Positions 1 through 6,730 of a DNA stretch of 7,596 nt are shown here, piece after piece. Below the pieces are notes generated by a model. That model made no database searches. It had not been told where the DNA came from and was given only the letters and a program-made list of their open reading frames with translations. The DNA is from UBA8346 sp050260935 (GTDB lineage: Bacteria > Bacillota > UBA4882 > UBA8346): assembly GCA_050260935.1 (NCBI GenBank), contig JBLNCU010000207.1, positions 1 through 7,596 on the forward strand, in the 5' to 3' direction. The position numbers and the translations under genes are program-made. Positions within the stretch are counted from its first letter, which is position 1, and every line of letters starts with the position of its first letter.

Positions 1-274
1 TGCATTCCTGCAAATGCTCATCGGCCAGGTCGACTTGTTTATTCTGCCAGAGTAAAAATTTATGATAATTGGTGGCCAGATAAAGATCGAGTTTTTTTTG
101 GCAGCTTTCACGGTAGGTGTCAATGGTTTCAGCTACCTCTTCCTGGCGGCGGATCAATACCTTTTTGGCATTCTCCCGCTGGACCTCGGCGGCTTGCAAT
201 TCCTTTTTCCGGAGGTCCTCAACCCGGGTTCTTACTTTTAAAACCGTTTCCAGTTTAAATTTAAATTTACTCAT
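1..274 (-). CDS. fliJ: FliJ, flagellar export protein (3' end outside window)
   Basis: FliJ is a small coiled-coil protein of the flagellar type III export apparatus. In the known family it sits in the centre of the FliI hexamer and contacts FlhA, like the central stalk of a rotary ATPase. The visible 91 residues begin MSKFKFKLETVLKVRT, a typical FliJ opening. They continue as a highly charged helix rich in K, R, E and Q without prolines, as expected for an antiparallel coiled coil. The family is usually near 145 residues, so about a third is missing past base 1. The ATG overlaps the end of fliI by 8 nt (ATGAGTAA), which implies translational coupling. The call rests on position directly after fliI, the opening motif and the composition; FliJ is weakly conserved, so the neighbours carry much of the weight. 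Confidence 0.9.
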   Translation of the reverse strand, partial: MSKFKFKLETVLKVRTRVEDLRKKELQAAEVQRENAKKVLIRRQEEVAETIDTYRESCQKKLDLYLATNYHKFLLWQNKQVDLADEHLQEC

Positions 275-1613
275 GATCGATACTTCCACCCATCATCGTA
301 ACCAACTGCGATACAGTATCGGCATAAGGGGCTTTTTCATAAATTTTTTGGCGCAGGAAATCGTTGATTGGCTTAATCATTTCGATAGCCGCATCGATCC
401 TGGGATTGCTCCCCGCAGCGTAAGCGCCGATATTGATTAAGTCTTCATTATTCCGGTAAGTCGCCAAAACGCTCCGTAATTCACCGGCGGCCCTTTGGTG
501 CCCCTCGGCCACCAGTTCAATCATCAACCGGCTGACGCTGGCCAGAATATCAATGGCCGGATAATGATTTAATTGGGCCAACTCTCTTGAAAGGACAATA
601 TGCCCATCCAAAATTCCCCTAACGGCATCGGCGATCGGCTCGTTCATATCATCGCCTTCAACCAGAACTGTGTAAAGCCCGGTTATACTACCCTTTTCAG
701 CAGTCCCTGAACGCTCAAGCAGTCTCGGTAATAAAGCGAATACAGAAGGAGTATATCCCCGGGTGGTCGGAGGTTCACCAATCGCTAGCCCTACTTCGCG
801 TTGGGCTATGGCAAATCTGGTTACCGAGTCCATCATCAGCATTACATCTTTTCCCTGGTCCCGGAAATACTCGGCCACAGCCGTGGCTACCATGGCTCCC
901 TTGATCCGGACCAGAGCCGGTTGATCGGAGGTGGCTACCACCACCACGGATCTAGCCAGTCCTTCGGGTCCGAGATCCCGCTCCAAAAAATCCCTAACTT
1001 CCCGGCCACGCTCACCAATCAACCCGATGACATTGACGTCAGCATCGGTATTCCGGGCGATCATTCCCAGTAAAGTGCTTTTACCGACACCGCTTCCGGC
1101 AAAAATGCCTATCCGTTGCCCGCGACCGCAAGTCAACAAACCGTCAATCGCCCGGACCCCCACTGCTAAAGGAATGGTAATCCGTTTCCTGGTAAGCGGG
1201 TTGGGCGGCGAAGCGGCTAAAGGATAGAACTTTCCTGTAAAAAGCGGCGCTTTCCCGTCCATCGGCCGTCCTAACCCATCCAATACGCGTCCCAATAAAG
1301 CTTCTCCGACTTCAACCTGTAGCTTTTGACCGGTAGCTATGATCTCCGATCCGGGACCAATCTCATTCATCTCCCCCAGCGGCATCAGAACTACCCTTCC
1401 GGCTTTAAATCCGGTTACTTCCGCCGATAGAGGTTCAGCGGCGTTCTTCCCGATGATAAAACAATGTTCTCCCAGATTGACCGCTGGGCCATCCCCTTCA
1501 ACCGTCAAACCGACTATTTGATTCACTCTTCCCGTCCGCTTCACCGGTTCAAGGTTCCGTAGCACGGTGAGATATTTTTCCGCTTTAAACGGGGGAACAG
1601 GCAGCGCGCTCAT
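267..1613 (-). CDS. fliI: FliI, flagellum-specific export ATPase
   Basis: FliI is the hexameric ATPase of the flagellar type III export apparatus. It works on the cytoplasmic face of the basal body with FliH and FliJ and is homologous to the F1 beta subunit. The 448-aa protein has normal family length. Residues about 20-95 form the N-terminal beta-barrel. The Walker A loop AGSGVGKST is at 172-180, with Lys178. GERGREV at 200-206 holds the probable catalytic Glu201. The Walker B strand DVMLMMDS ends at Asp262-Ser263. SGTAEKGSITG (302-312) and LSRELA (341-346) are also typical. All catalytic residues are present, so the enzyme should be active. The ATG start overlaps the fliH stop as ATGA, and no strong Shine-Dalgarno sequence precedes it, so translation probably depends on fliH. 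The end overlaps fliJ. Confidence 0.98.
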   Translation of the reverse strand: MSALPVPPFKAEKYLTVLRNLEPVKRTGRVNQIVGLTVEGDGPAVNLGEHCFIIGKNAAEPLSAEVTGFKAGRVVLMPLGEMNEIGPGSEIIATGQKLQVEVGEALLGRVLDGLGRPMDGKAPLFTGKFYPLAASPPNPLTRKRITIPLAVGVRAIDGLLTCGRGQRIGIFAGSGVGKSTLLGMIARNTDADVNVIGLIGERGREVRDFLERDLGPEGLARSVVVVATSDQPALVRIKGAMVATAVAEYFRDQGKDVMLMMDSVTRFAIAQREVGLAIGEPPTTRGYTPSVFALLPRLLERSGTAEKGSITGLYTVLVEGDDMNEPIADAVRGILDGHIVLSRELAQLNHYPAIDILASVSRLMIELVAEGHQRAAGELRSVLATYRNNEDLINIGAYAAGSNPRIDAAIEMIKPINDFLRQKIYEKAPYADTVSQLVTMMGGSIDHE

Positions 1614-2932
1614 TCAATCGACCCAACCTTTAATAGTTCCGCCATTATCTGATCCAATTGCGACTTAATCCTGGCATCCAGATTGCCCTGGTCTGTTTCG
1701 AGGTAGCAGCTTCCTTTGGGAATCGCCGCATCCTCACGAAGTTTAATCGGTTTCGGCTCGCCGAACGCGCTCTGGAGCGCAGCCAGGTTCTCGCTGAATA
1801 TCCGCAAATCATCCGGATTAATCCTGATGGTGATCTTATTGGCATTAACCGCTTTTGACAAGGCTTTCCGGGCAATCTCCAGTTGCCGGTCGGGGCTTAA
1901 GGCAATCTCGGCCCCGATGATTTTTTCGGCAATACTGACCGCCAGTCTTAAAAGTTCCGGCTCCGATGAGAGCAGCCGTTCGTCCCTCCCGGCTTCGATT
2001 TCGTTGATTAAAGCAAGCGCCTTGGTTAGATTGGCGGCCAATTCTTGTTTTACCGCCGCCAGCGCTTCCTGGCGCCCCGCTTCCAGCCCCTCTTTACGGG
2101 CTTGTTCTTTCAGAACGGCCCCTTCCTGTCCGGCCTGGTTCAGTATATCTTCAGCCTGTTTCTTGGCGTCGCCGATCAATCCGGCCGCTTCTTTCCGGGC
2201 GTCGTCAAGGACGGCCTGCGCTTGTTGGGCTCCTTTTTCCAGTGTTTTCACCATCTGTTGCTTGGCGCCGGCGATTATCAAATCGGCTTGCTCCCTGGCA
2301 GCGGCAACAACCGCCTCCGCTTCCTTATTGGCCCGGCCGAGAATTGAGCCGGCTTGGCTTTCTGCGCCGCCGGTAATTTCCAAGGCTTTTTGTTTGGCTC
2401 GTTCCAATCTGGTTACAGCCTCCAGGCCGGCTTGTTCCAATATTCCATCAGCTTGGGAACGGGCGTCCTCAGTAATTGAACTGGCCTGAAGTTTGGCGCC
2501 GGCAAATAATGACTCGATAGTTTCCGCCACATCGGCCAGCCGTTCGAGGTTTACCGGCTCCGGGGCGGCGGTAGCCGCAGCTTCAACCTTTGAATCATCC
2601 CGAAAATTATTCTTTTTTAGCCCTGAATTGGTATCCGGTTTGAATATCCTCTCCAACACTCCGGTTTCAGGTACCTCGTCTTCCTCCGCGGCTTGAAAAG
2701 GAAGAGAGTCCTCCACCTCCTCCGCTCCATCCGCTTCCCCCACTCCGTTCACTTGATCAGCCTGGTTTTCCTCTGGAATGTTTTCCAGCGCATCCAAATC
2801 CGTCCCTCTTTCCGGAGTGCCGTTTTCAGCAGCCTCTTCTTGAGCATTAATAAAAAAAGCATCCACATCAATTGGCTCCAATCGACACGGATGAGTCTCC
2901 ACGCAACGATCCGACTTGATTATCTTAGACAA
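1610..2932 (-). CDS. fliH: FliH, export ATPase regulator, unusually long with 11-residue repeats
   Basis: FliH dimers bind FliI and tether the export ATPase to the basal body; the family is related to peripheral-stalk subunits of rotary ATPases. This copy has 440 aa against roughly 230-270 aa in most species. Residues 1-30 are a short N-terminal segment. Residues 31-95 are strongly acidic (22 D/E, only 2 basic) and probably disordered. Residues 142-284 are thirteen back-to-back 11-residue repeats with Ala or Gly at position 5. Residues about 300-440 are the conserved FliH/YscL-type C-terminal domain, including AVSIAEKIIG and ITIRINPDDL. The start is TTG, supported by GGAGG 9 nt upstream and by an 8-nt overlap with the end of fliG (TTGTCTAA). 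The stop overlaps fliI as ATGA. Identity follows from the C-terminal domain and from its place between fliG and fliI. Confidence 0.95.
   Translation of the reverse strand: MSKIIKSDRCVETHPCRLEPIDVDAFFINAQEEAAENGTPERGTDLDALENIPEENQADQVNGVGEADGAEEVEDSLPFQAAEEDEVPETGVLERIFKPDTNSGLKKNNFRDDSKVEAAATAAPEPVNLERLADVAETIESLFAGAKLQASSITEDARSQADGILEQAGLEAVTRLERAKQKALEITGGAESQAGSILGRANKEAEAVVAAAREQADLIIAGAKQQMVKTLEKGAQQAQAVLDDARKEAAGLIGDAKKQAEDILNQAGQEGAVLKEQARKEGLEAGRQEALAAVKQELAANLTKALALINEIEAGRDERLLSSEPELLRLAVSIAEKIIGAEIALSPDRQLEIARKALSKAVNANKITIRINPDDLRIFSENLAALQSAFGEPKPIKLREDAAIPKGSCYLETDQGNLDARIKSQLDQIMAELLKVGSIE
2081..2509 (-). repeat. Thirteen 33-nt units coding hendecad repeats in FliH
   Basis: FliH residues 142-284 split without gaps into thirteen 11-residue units, from LFAGAKLQASS to LKEQARKEGLE. 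Position 1 is usually I, L or V. Position 5 is Ala in twelve units and Gly in one. Position 8 is Q or E in twelve. Position 9 is Ala in ten, with Gly twice and Met once. An 11-residue period is the signature of a hendecad, typically right-handed, coiled coil. The codons differ between units, so this is an old, selected protein repeat and not a recent DNA tandem expansion. Confidence 0.9.
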
Positions 2933-3935
2933 TCAATTCATCCTCCCTGCCGCGAGAGATGACGATTTCACCGGAATCCTCCAATTGTCTGATGGTATTG
3001 ACGATCTTTTGCTGAGCTTCTTCCACGTCACGCAGCCGTACCGGACCCAGGAACGACATATCCTCTTTCAGCAAATCCACCGCCCGCTTTGACATATTCT
3101 TGAACACCAGGTTTTTCACTTCCTCGCTGGCGGTCTTCAGGGCCATGCCGAGATCCTTGCTGTCGACATCGCGAAGCACCCTTTGGATCGTCCTGCTGTC
3201 AAGCTGGGCAATATCCTCAAAGACAAACATCCGGCGTTTAATCTCATCGGCCAATTCCGGATTTTCCTCGGCCAAGGCCTCCAGGATAGTTTTCTCAGTC
3301 CCCCGGTCCACCCGGTTTAAAACGTTGACCACTGATTCGATGCCCCCGGCGATCGAAAAATCCTGCATAACAAATGAGGATAATTTCTTCTCCAATACCA
3401 GTTCCACTTCATGGAGAACCTCGGGAGAGGTTCGATCCATGGTGGCCAGCCTTTTGGCCACTTCAACCTGTTGCAGCGGGGGCAAGGCCGATAGGATGAT
3501 CCCGGCCTGTTCCGCCTTGAGATAAGCCATTACCAAAGCGATGGTCTGCGGGTGTTCATTCTGGATAAAATTCAACAACTGGCTGGGTTCGGTCTTCCGG
3601 GCAAAGTCAAACGGCCGCACGGTTAAGGAGGAGGTGAGTTTTTCAATCACGTCATAGGCCTTATGCGGCCCAAGGGCTTTATCCAGGATCTCCCTGGCGG
3701 TCTCGATGCCCCCTGATAGAATGTACTCCTGGGCCAGACAGATCTGGTGGAACTCCTCAATAACCTGATCCCGGACTTCCGGAGGAACCCGCTTCAGGTT
3801 GGCAATCTCCAGGGTAATCTCCTCGATCTCGTCTTCACGCAGATGCTTCAAGATCCCGGCTGAAACCTCAGTCCCCAAGGATAATAGAAGCACCGCCGTT
3901 TTTTGTTTTCCGGTAAGTTCTAGCGTCTTTGACAC
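2925..3935 (-). CDS. fliG: FliG, flagellar motor switch protein
   Basis: FliG forms the upper layer of the cytoplasmic C ring. It binds the FliF tail with its N-terminal domain and FliM with its middle domain, and its C-terminal charged helix takes torque from the stator. The protein is 336 aa from the chosen start, the normal length. It opens with LTGKQKTAVLLLSLG. The FliM-binding EHPQ motif is at 127-130. A hydrophobic MFVFEDI patch is at 236-242. The C-terminal torque helix region, about 278-296, carries the expected Lys, Arg, Glu and Asp residues around MSKRAVDLLKEDM. An in-frame GTG 9 nt further upstream (3944-3942) would add three residues, but it overlaps the Shine-Dalgarno sequence itself, so the GTG at 3935 is preferred. 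The gene lies 35 nt after fliF and overlaps fliH by 8 nt. Confidence 0.97.
   Translation of the reverse strand: MSKTLELTGKQKTAVLLLSLGTEVSAGILKHLREDEIEEITLEIANLKRVPPEVRDQVIEEFHQICLAQEYILSGGIETAREILDKALGPHKAYDVIEKLTSSLTVRPFDFARKTEPSQLLNFIQNEHPQTIALVMAYLKAEQAGIILSALPPLQQVEVAKRLATMDRTSPEVLHEVELVLEKKLSSFVMQDFSIAGGIESVVNVLNRVDRGTEKTILEALAEENPELADEIKRRMFVFEDIAQLDSRTIQRVLRDVDSKDLGMALKTASEEVKNLVFKNMSKRAVDLLKEDMSFLGPVRLRDVEEAQQKIVNTIRQLEDSGEIVISRGREDELIV
2942..2947 (-). promoter_or_regulatory. Ribosome binding site fixing the TTG start of fliH
   Basis: On the minus strand GGGAGG lies inside the last codons of fliG, 9 nt before the TTG at 2932-2930. No in-frame ATG or GTG sits at a suitable distance, so this site supports the rare TTG initiation codon and the full 440-aa reading. 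Confidence 0.75.
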
Positions 3936-3943
3936 AAGAGTCA

Positions 3944-3947
3944 CTCC
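3944..3947 (-). promoter_or_regulatory. Ribosome binding site deciding the fliG start
   Basis: GGAG on the minus strand stands 8 nt before the GTG at 3935-3933. The alternative GTG at 3944-3942 begins on the last G of this site and has no binding site of its own, so the shorter protein starting MSKTLELTG is the better model. Confidence 0.65.
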
Positions 3948-3970
3948 GTTTTAAGAGTTTATATTAACAT

Positions 3971-5680
3971 CTAATTATTCTCATCGGACAACCAGGCCTT
4001 TAAAAGAACGGCGACTTCGGCCGGCTTCTCGCGGGCAATCTTTTCAATGGCCTCCAACCGTTCATTGCGGACCCGTTCTTCAAGCGTGATTGCAATCTCC
4101 GGAACAATTTCCTCGGTGCCTCCGGCGGCTTGTTCTTGTTGGGCGGTGTCTTCAATCATTTTATCAATCTTGGTACCTACAATTGGGACCGGCACTTCTT
4201 CCACTTCCACTTCTTCCGCTGAACGCTTTTTATGTTTCTCCGGTTTTTCTTTCTTCTGATCGAGCCATTCCGCAGCCGTCATCTCTTCCGGTTTCGCCGC
4301 TTCCGCCGCTTTCTCCTTAACCACTTTGATGGTTTCAATCTTCGGAGGAACCGGTTCCTTGATAATCACCAATATGATCAAGGCAATCAGCAACAATGCC
4401 AGCACCGTGGCAGTAATGATGGTCGCCCAAGGAATTGGAACCGGCTTTTCCGGTTGGGCGGGTTTGGAAAAATTAATCGTTTCAACCGAAAGCCGATCGC
4501 CGCGCGTTTCATCGACACCAACAGCGTCTTTTACCGTATTGTAAACCTTTTGTTTAATATCAGCCTGAAGATTGCCGTCAACCCAGACCCCAACCGTGAG
4601 ACGCTTTACTTTACCCGGGGCTCCGACCCTAAATTCCTCCACTTTGCTGATCTCATAATTGGTGGTGCGTTCGTATTTCTCGCCTTTGTAATTGGTGACC
4701 CCGGAATCGGTCGCTTTGTACTGGGTGATATTGGAGTCGGTTCCCGGAATCCCGGTGGCTGAACTACCTGTCCCCTCATAAGTCTCGCTTTTTTCTTGTT
4801 CACTACGGGGAACACCTTTATCGGCGAATGTCTCGCTCTTTAATTCCTGGTAATCCAAGTCCAAATCGGCGTTAACCCTCACTACCGCCTTATTAAAGCC
4901 AAATACCTTGGAGAGCATGCTCTCGATTCTTTTTTCAACGGTGGTCTCATAGTCGAGCTTAGCCGCTAACAGATCACTGGCATTATTGGTTCCGCCCATG
5001 CCCCCGCCCAGTCTGCCCTTTTTCGGGCGAACCGCCGCAGTTAGATCGTTGGCGTAATTATCGATGATGGTTACATTATCTTGTTTAATTCCTGTGCTGG
5101 CAGCCACCAAGTTGAGGATCGCCTCCACCTGGGTTTGGGTCAGGACGCCGGGCGCCCGTAATTGCAATTGGACCGAGGCGGTGCCTTCCGGTTTATCGTC
5201 GGCAAAAATATACTCGGATTGATCAGGCAGGTTTAAAAGTATCTTGGCATCCAAAATTCCGTCCAGGCGCTGCAAGGTTCTGGTTAATTCACCGGCGATC
5301 GCCCGTTGCCGGTTGATTTGATTGGTAAAATCTGTAGCGCTGAAGGAATTTTGGTCGAAAATCTCCCAGCCCACCACTCCGCCGCGGGGAATACCCTCTT
5401 TTAACAAACTCGCCCGCACCGATAAAGCATTGGGAACTTCAATCCCGCCGCCAGCCGAAGTCCGGTAAGGAATTTTCAACTCGTCTAGTTTGGCAATGAT
5501 TTCACTTCGGTCTTGTTCGGTAAGTCGGGCGTATAACAGTTCGTACTTTGGAGTTCCGGCAATTCTAATAAGGACGATTACGGCGATTAAAACCGCCGCC
5601 GTAAGGGAGACCACCAAAATTTTACGGTTGCGGTTCATATTGTTCCATAAATTTTTAAGTTGATTGAGAATATCGTTCAC
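3971..5680 (-). CDS. fliF: FliF, flagellar MS-ring protein
   Basis: FliF subunits assemble the MS ring in the cytoplasmic membrane, the base on which the rod, export gate and switch are built. The 569-aa protein has the family layout. A first membrane helix lies at about 20-41. Ring-building domains span about 46-217, including GVVGWEIFD and QINRQRAIAGEL. A linker rich in Gly and Asn follows near 224-235, and the large C-terminal ring domain covers about 240-405. A second membrane helix is at about 417-440. A charged, K/E-rich cytoplasmic tail ends in a helix at about 531-566 (ITLEERVRNERLEAIEKIAR), the conserved FliG-docking segment. The tail is somewhat long but otherwise normal. The start is GTG; an in-frame TAG lies just upstream, so no longer start is possible. 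The 221 bp before it, and an 8-bp duplication at its ribosome binding site, are unusual. Confidence 0.98.
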   Translation of the reverse strand: MNDILNQLKNLWNNMNRNRKILVVSLTAAVLIAVIVLIRIAGTPKYELLYARLTEQDRSEIIAKLDELKIPYRTSAGGGIEVPNALSVRASLLKEGIPRGGVVGWEIFDQNSFSATDFTNQINRQRAIAGELTRTLQRLDGILDAKILLNLPDQSEYIFADDKPEGTASVQLQLRAPGVLTQTQVEAILNLVAASTGIKQDNVTIIDNYANDLTAAVRPKKGRLGGGMGGTNNASDLLAAKLDYETTVEKRIESMLSKVFGFNKAVVRVNADLDLDYQELKSETFADKGVPRSEQEKSETYEGTGSSATGIPGTDSNITQYKATDSGVTNYKGEKYERTTNYEISKVEEFRVGAPGKVKRLTVGVWVDGNLQADIKQKVYNTVKDAVGVDETRGDRLSVETINFSKPAQPEKPVPIPWATIITATVLALLLIALIILVIIKEPVPPKIETIKVVKEKAAEAAKPEEMTAAEWLDQKKEKPEKHKKRSAEEVEVEEVPVPIVGTKIDKMIEDTAQQEQAAGGTEEIVPEIAITLEERVRNERLEAIEKIAREKPAEVAVLLKAWLSDENN

Positions 5681-5699
5681 TCTATCCCTCTATCCTCCG
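5680..5699 (-). promoter_or_regulatory. fliF translation start region with duplicated GGATAGAG
   Basis: On the minus strand GGAGG is followed by two directly adjacent copies of GGATAGAG (5695-5688 and 5687-5680). The second copy ends on the G of the GTG start. The strong GGAGG is therefore 13 nt from the start codon, longer than ideal; with one copy the spacing would be 5 nt. The weaker GAGGG in the junction, 5 nt from the GTG, may be the working site. Confidence 0.6.
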
Positions 5700-5734
5700 A
5701 AGACTTCCGTTTTGGCATGAGTTGCGGTTTTTAA

Positions 5735-5756
5735 AAAGCTTTAGGCATGAAGCTTT
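5735..5756 (-). repeat. Hairpin AAAGCTT-loop-AAGCTTT followed by T run
   Basis: A 7-bp stem encloses the 8-nt loop CATGCCTA (minus strand). The 3' arm runs into five T residues, so it could act as a weak intrinsic terminator or attenuator before fliF, but the stem is AT-rich. The loop is an exact complement of TAGGCATG at 5870-5863 on the same strand. Confidence 0.4.
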
Positions 5757-5773
5757 GGGGACAGTAATTAACA

Positions 5774-5788
5774 ACCGTTAAAAACGGT
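5774..5788. repeat. Hairpin ACCGTT-AAA-AACGGT
   Basis: A perfect 6-bp inverted repeat with a 3-nt loop lies in the fliE-fliF gap. No T run follows on the minus strand, so a terminator role is unlikely. Confidence 0.4.
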
Positions 5789-5826
5789 AAACCCAACGAA
5801 TATAGAATGCTGAAAAACTCGCTTGC

Positions 5827-5842
5827 GCCTAATCCGTTAGGC
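5827..5842. repeat. Hairpin GCCTAA-4 nt-TTAGGC
   Basis: A perfect 6-bp stem with a 4-nt loop lies 59 nt past the fliE stop. On the minus strand a T run follows only after 9 further bases (gcaagcgag then TTTTT), so it is at best a poor terminator. It could be the core of a small repetitive element. Confidence 0.4.
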
Positions 5843-5901
5843 TTTCTGCCGGCCTCATGCCGCATGCCTATTATTTTTTTGAAAGTCAGCTATGTTTTTA
5901 A

Positions 5902-6267
5902 TTAAAGCTGGGTCCGCATAATCTCTTGATAAGCCTCTACCACTTTATTCCGGATTTGCATGGTCAAGTCCAAGGCTAAACTGGCCTTTTGAGCCATAAC
6001 CATCGCTTGGTGCACATATTCCAGCTTACCAGTGGCCAGTTTAGCATCCAGGTCGGCCGATTGCAACTGTAGATTATTCACCGGCTCCAAGGCTTTGGAG
6101 AGCACTTTTTCAAAAGATTCGGACATCACTGGATTACTTGCTCCAGCGGGCTCACTTTGATTGCTTAAGGGCGCCAAAACAGTATTCTCGGGCTTGTTAA
6201 GCGAATCTAACGGGCTAAGGGATTTTAAAACAGACACCGGCGCAACCGGCCGGGAATTGATATCCAT
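5902..6267 (-). CDS. fliE: FliE, flagellar hook-basal body protein (MS ring-rod junction)
   Basis: FliE links the MS ring to the proximal rod and is among the first proteins exported by the flagellar type III system. The 121-aa protein is slightly longer than the usual 100-110 aa because of a low-complexity N-terminal part (about 1-48) rich in S, P, L and N. The conserved portion starts at SFEKVLSKALEPVN (51-64) and runs through the helical C-terminus, with KLEYVHQAMVMAQKASLALDLTMQIRNKVVEAYQEIMR across 81-118 matching the family well. There is no Sec signal peptide, as expected for a type III substrate. The ATG has a clear GGAGG 9 nt upstream and lies 26 nt after flgC. The next gene, fliF, is unusually far away. 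Confidence 0.96.
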   Translation of the reverse strand: MDINSRPVAPVSVLKSLSPLDSLNKPENTVLAPLSNQSEPAGASNPVMSESFEKVLSKALEPVNNLQLQSADLDAKLATGKLEYVHQAMVMAQKASLALDLTMQIRNKVVEAYQEIMRTQL

Positions 6268-6293
6268 TCGTTATTACCTCCGTATTTAATTCT

Positions 6294-6725
6294 TTAGATT
6301 TTGCCCAAATCCAACGAGGCCCGGAAAATATCCTTAGCGGCGTTAAAGGCCGTCACGTTGGCCTCGTAAGAACGACTGGCCGAGATTAAGTTGACCATTT
6401 CGGAAACCGGGTTTATATCGGGGTAATAAACGTAACCATTGGCGTCGGCATCCGGATGAGAAGGGTCGTAAACCATCCGTGGAGGATTACCGTCGGGTTC
6501 GATCCGTAAAACTTTAACCCCTGCCGGTTTGGAAACGATCCGGCCTTCGGCGGTCATATAATCGTCCAATACTTCTGTAAATACGGGGACCTTCCTTTGA
6601 TAGGGACCACCTTCCTTGGTTTTGGTGGTATTGACATTGGCCAAATTATCGGATATCAAATCCATCCGTAAGCGTTCGGCGGTAAGAGCCGAAGCGCTGA
6701 TCTCCATATTTCTGAATAAATCCAT
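6294..6725 (-). CDS. flgC: FlgC, flagellar basal-body rod protein
   Basis: FlgC is a proximal rod subunit exported by the flagellar type III system and assembled in the periplasmic or cell-wall part of the basal body. The 143-aa protein has normal length. It carries the N-terminal rod signature SASALTAERLRMDLISDNLANVNTT (10-34) and the C-terminal helix NPVSEMVNLISASRSYEANVTAFNAAKDIF (105-134). These two ends form the coiled-coil D0 domain shared by axial proteins. The segment YDPSHPDADANGYVYYPD (86-103) is a hallmark that separates FlgC from FlgB. The gene starts 5 nt after flgB, with a GGGAG binding site inside the last flgB codons, so the two are translated as a pair. Confidence 0.98.
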   Translation of the reverse strand: MDLFRNMEISASALTAERLRMDLISDNLANVNTTKTKEGGPYQRKVPVFTEVLDDYMTAEGRIVSKPAGVKVLRIEPDGNPPRMVYDPSHPDADANGYVYYPDINPVSEMVNLISASRSYEANVTAFNAAKDIFRASLDLGKI

Positions 6726-6730
6726 TTAAG

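Larger units (their letters stand above)
5681..5901. other. 221-bp non-coding gap between fliE and fliF
   Basis: No credible reading frame or consensus promoter is visible here, although fliE and fliF are normally close together. The stretch is dense in short inverted repeats. It holds three small hairpins (5735-5756, 5774-5788, 5827-5842). The core GGCATG occurs four times, at 5714 and 5744 in one orientation and at 5856 and 5863 in the other. The composition and hairpins look more like an inserted repetitive element or an RNA regulatory segment than a normal spacer, but neither is proven. No close second copy was seen in this window. Confidence 0.6.

Noticed and set aside
1716..2489. 257-codon open frame on the plus strand, rich in Ser, Ala and Arg
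   Set aside because: It is the antisense shadow of the Ala/Glu/Gln-rich FliH repeat region, where codon bias removes stops on the other strand. It has no family motif, and the gene on the minus strand is certain.
4232..4762. 176-codon open frame on the plus strand
   Set aside because: It lies fully antisense to the well-conserved fliF and has low-complexity Arg/Phe/Asn-rich content without a recognisable domain.
5827..5842. Rho-independent terminator after fliE
   Set aside because: The stem is only 6 bp and the T run begins 9 nt after it, so it does not fit a functional intrinsic terminator. A full stop here would also cut off the rest of the operon.
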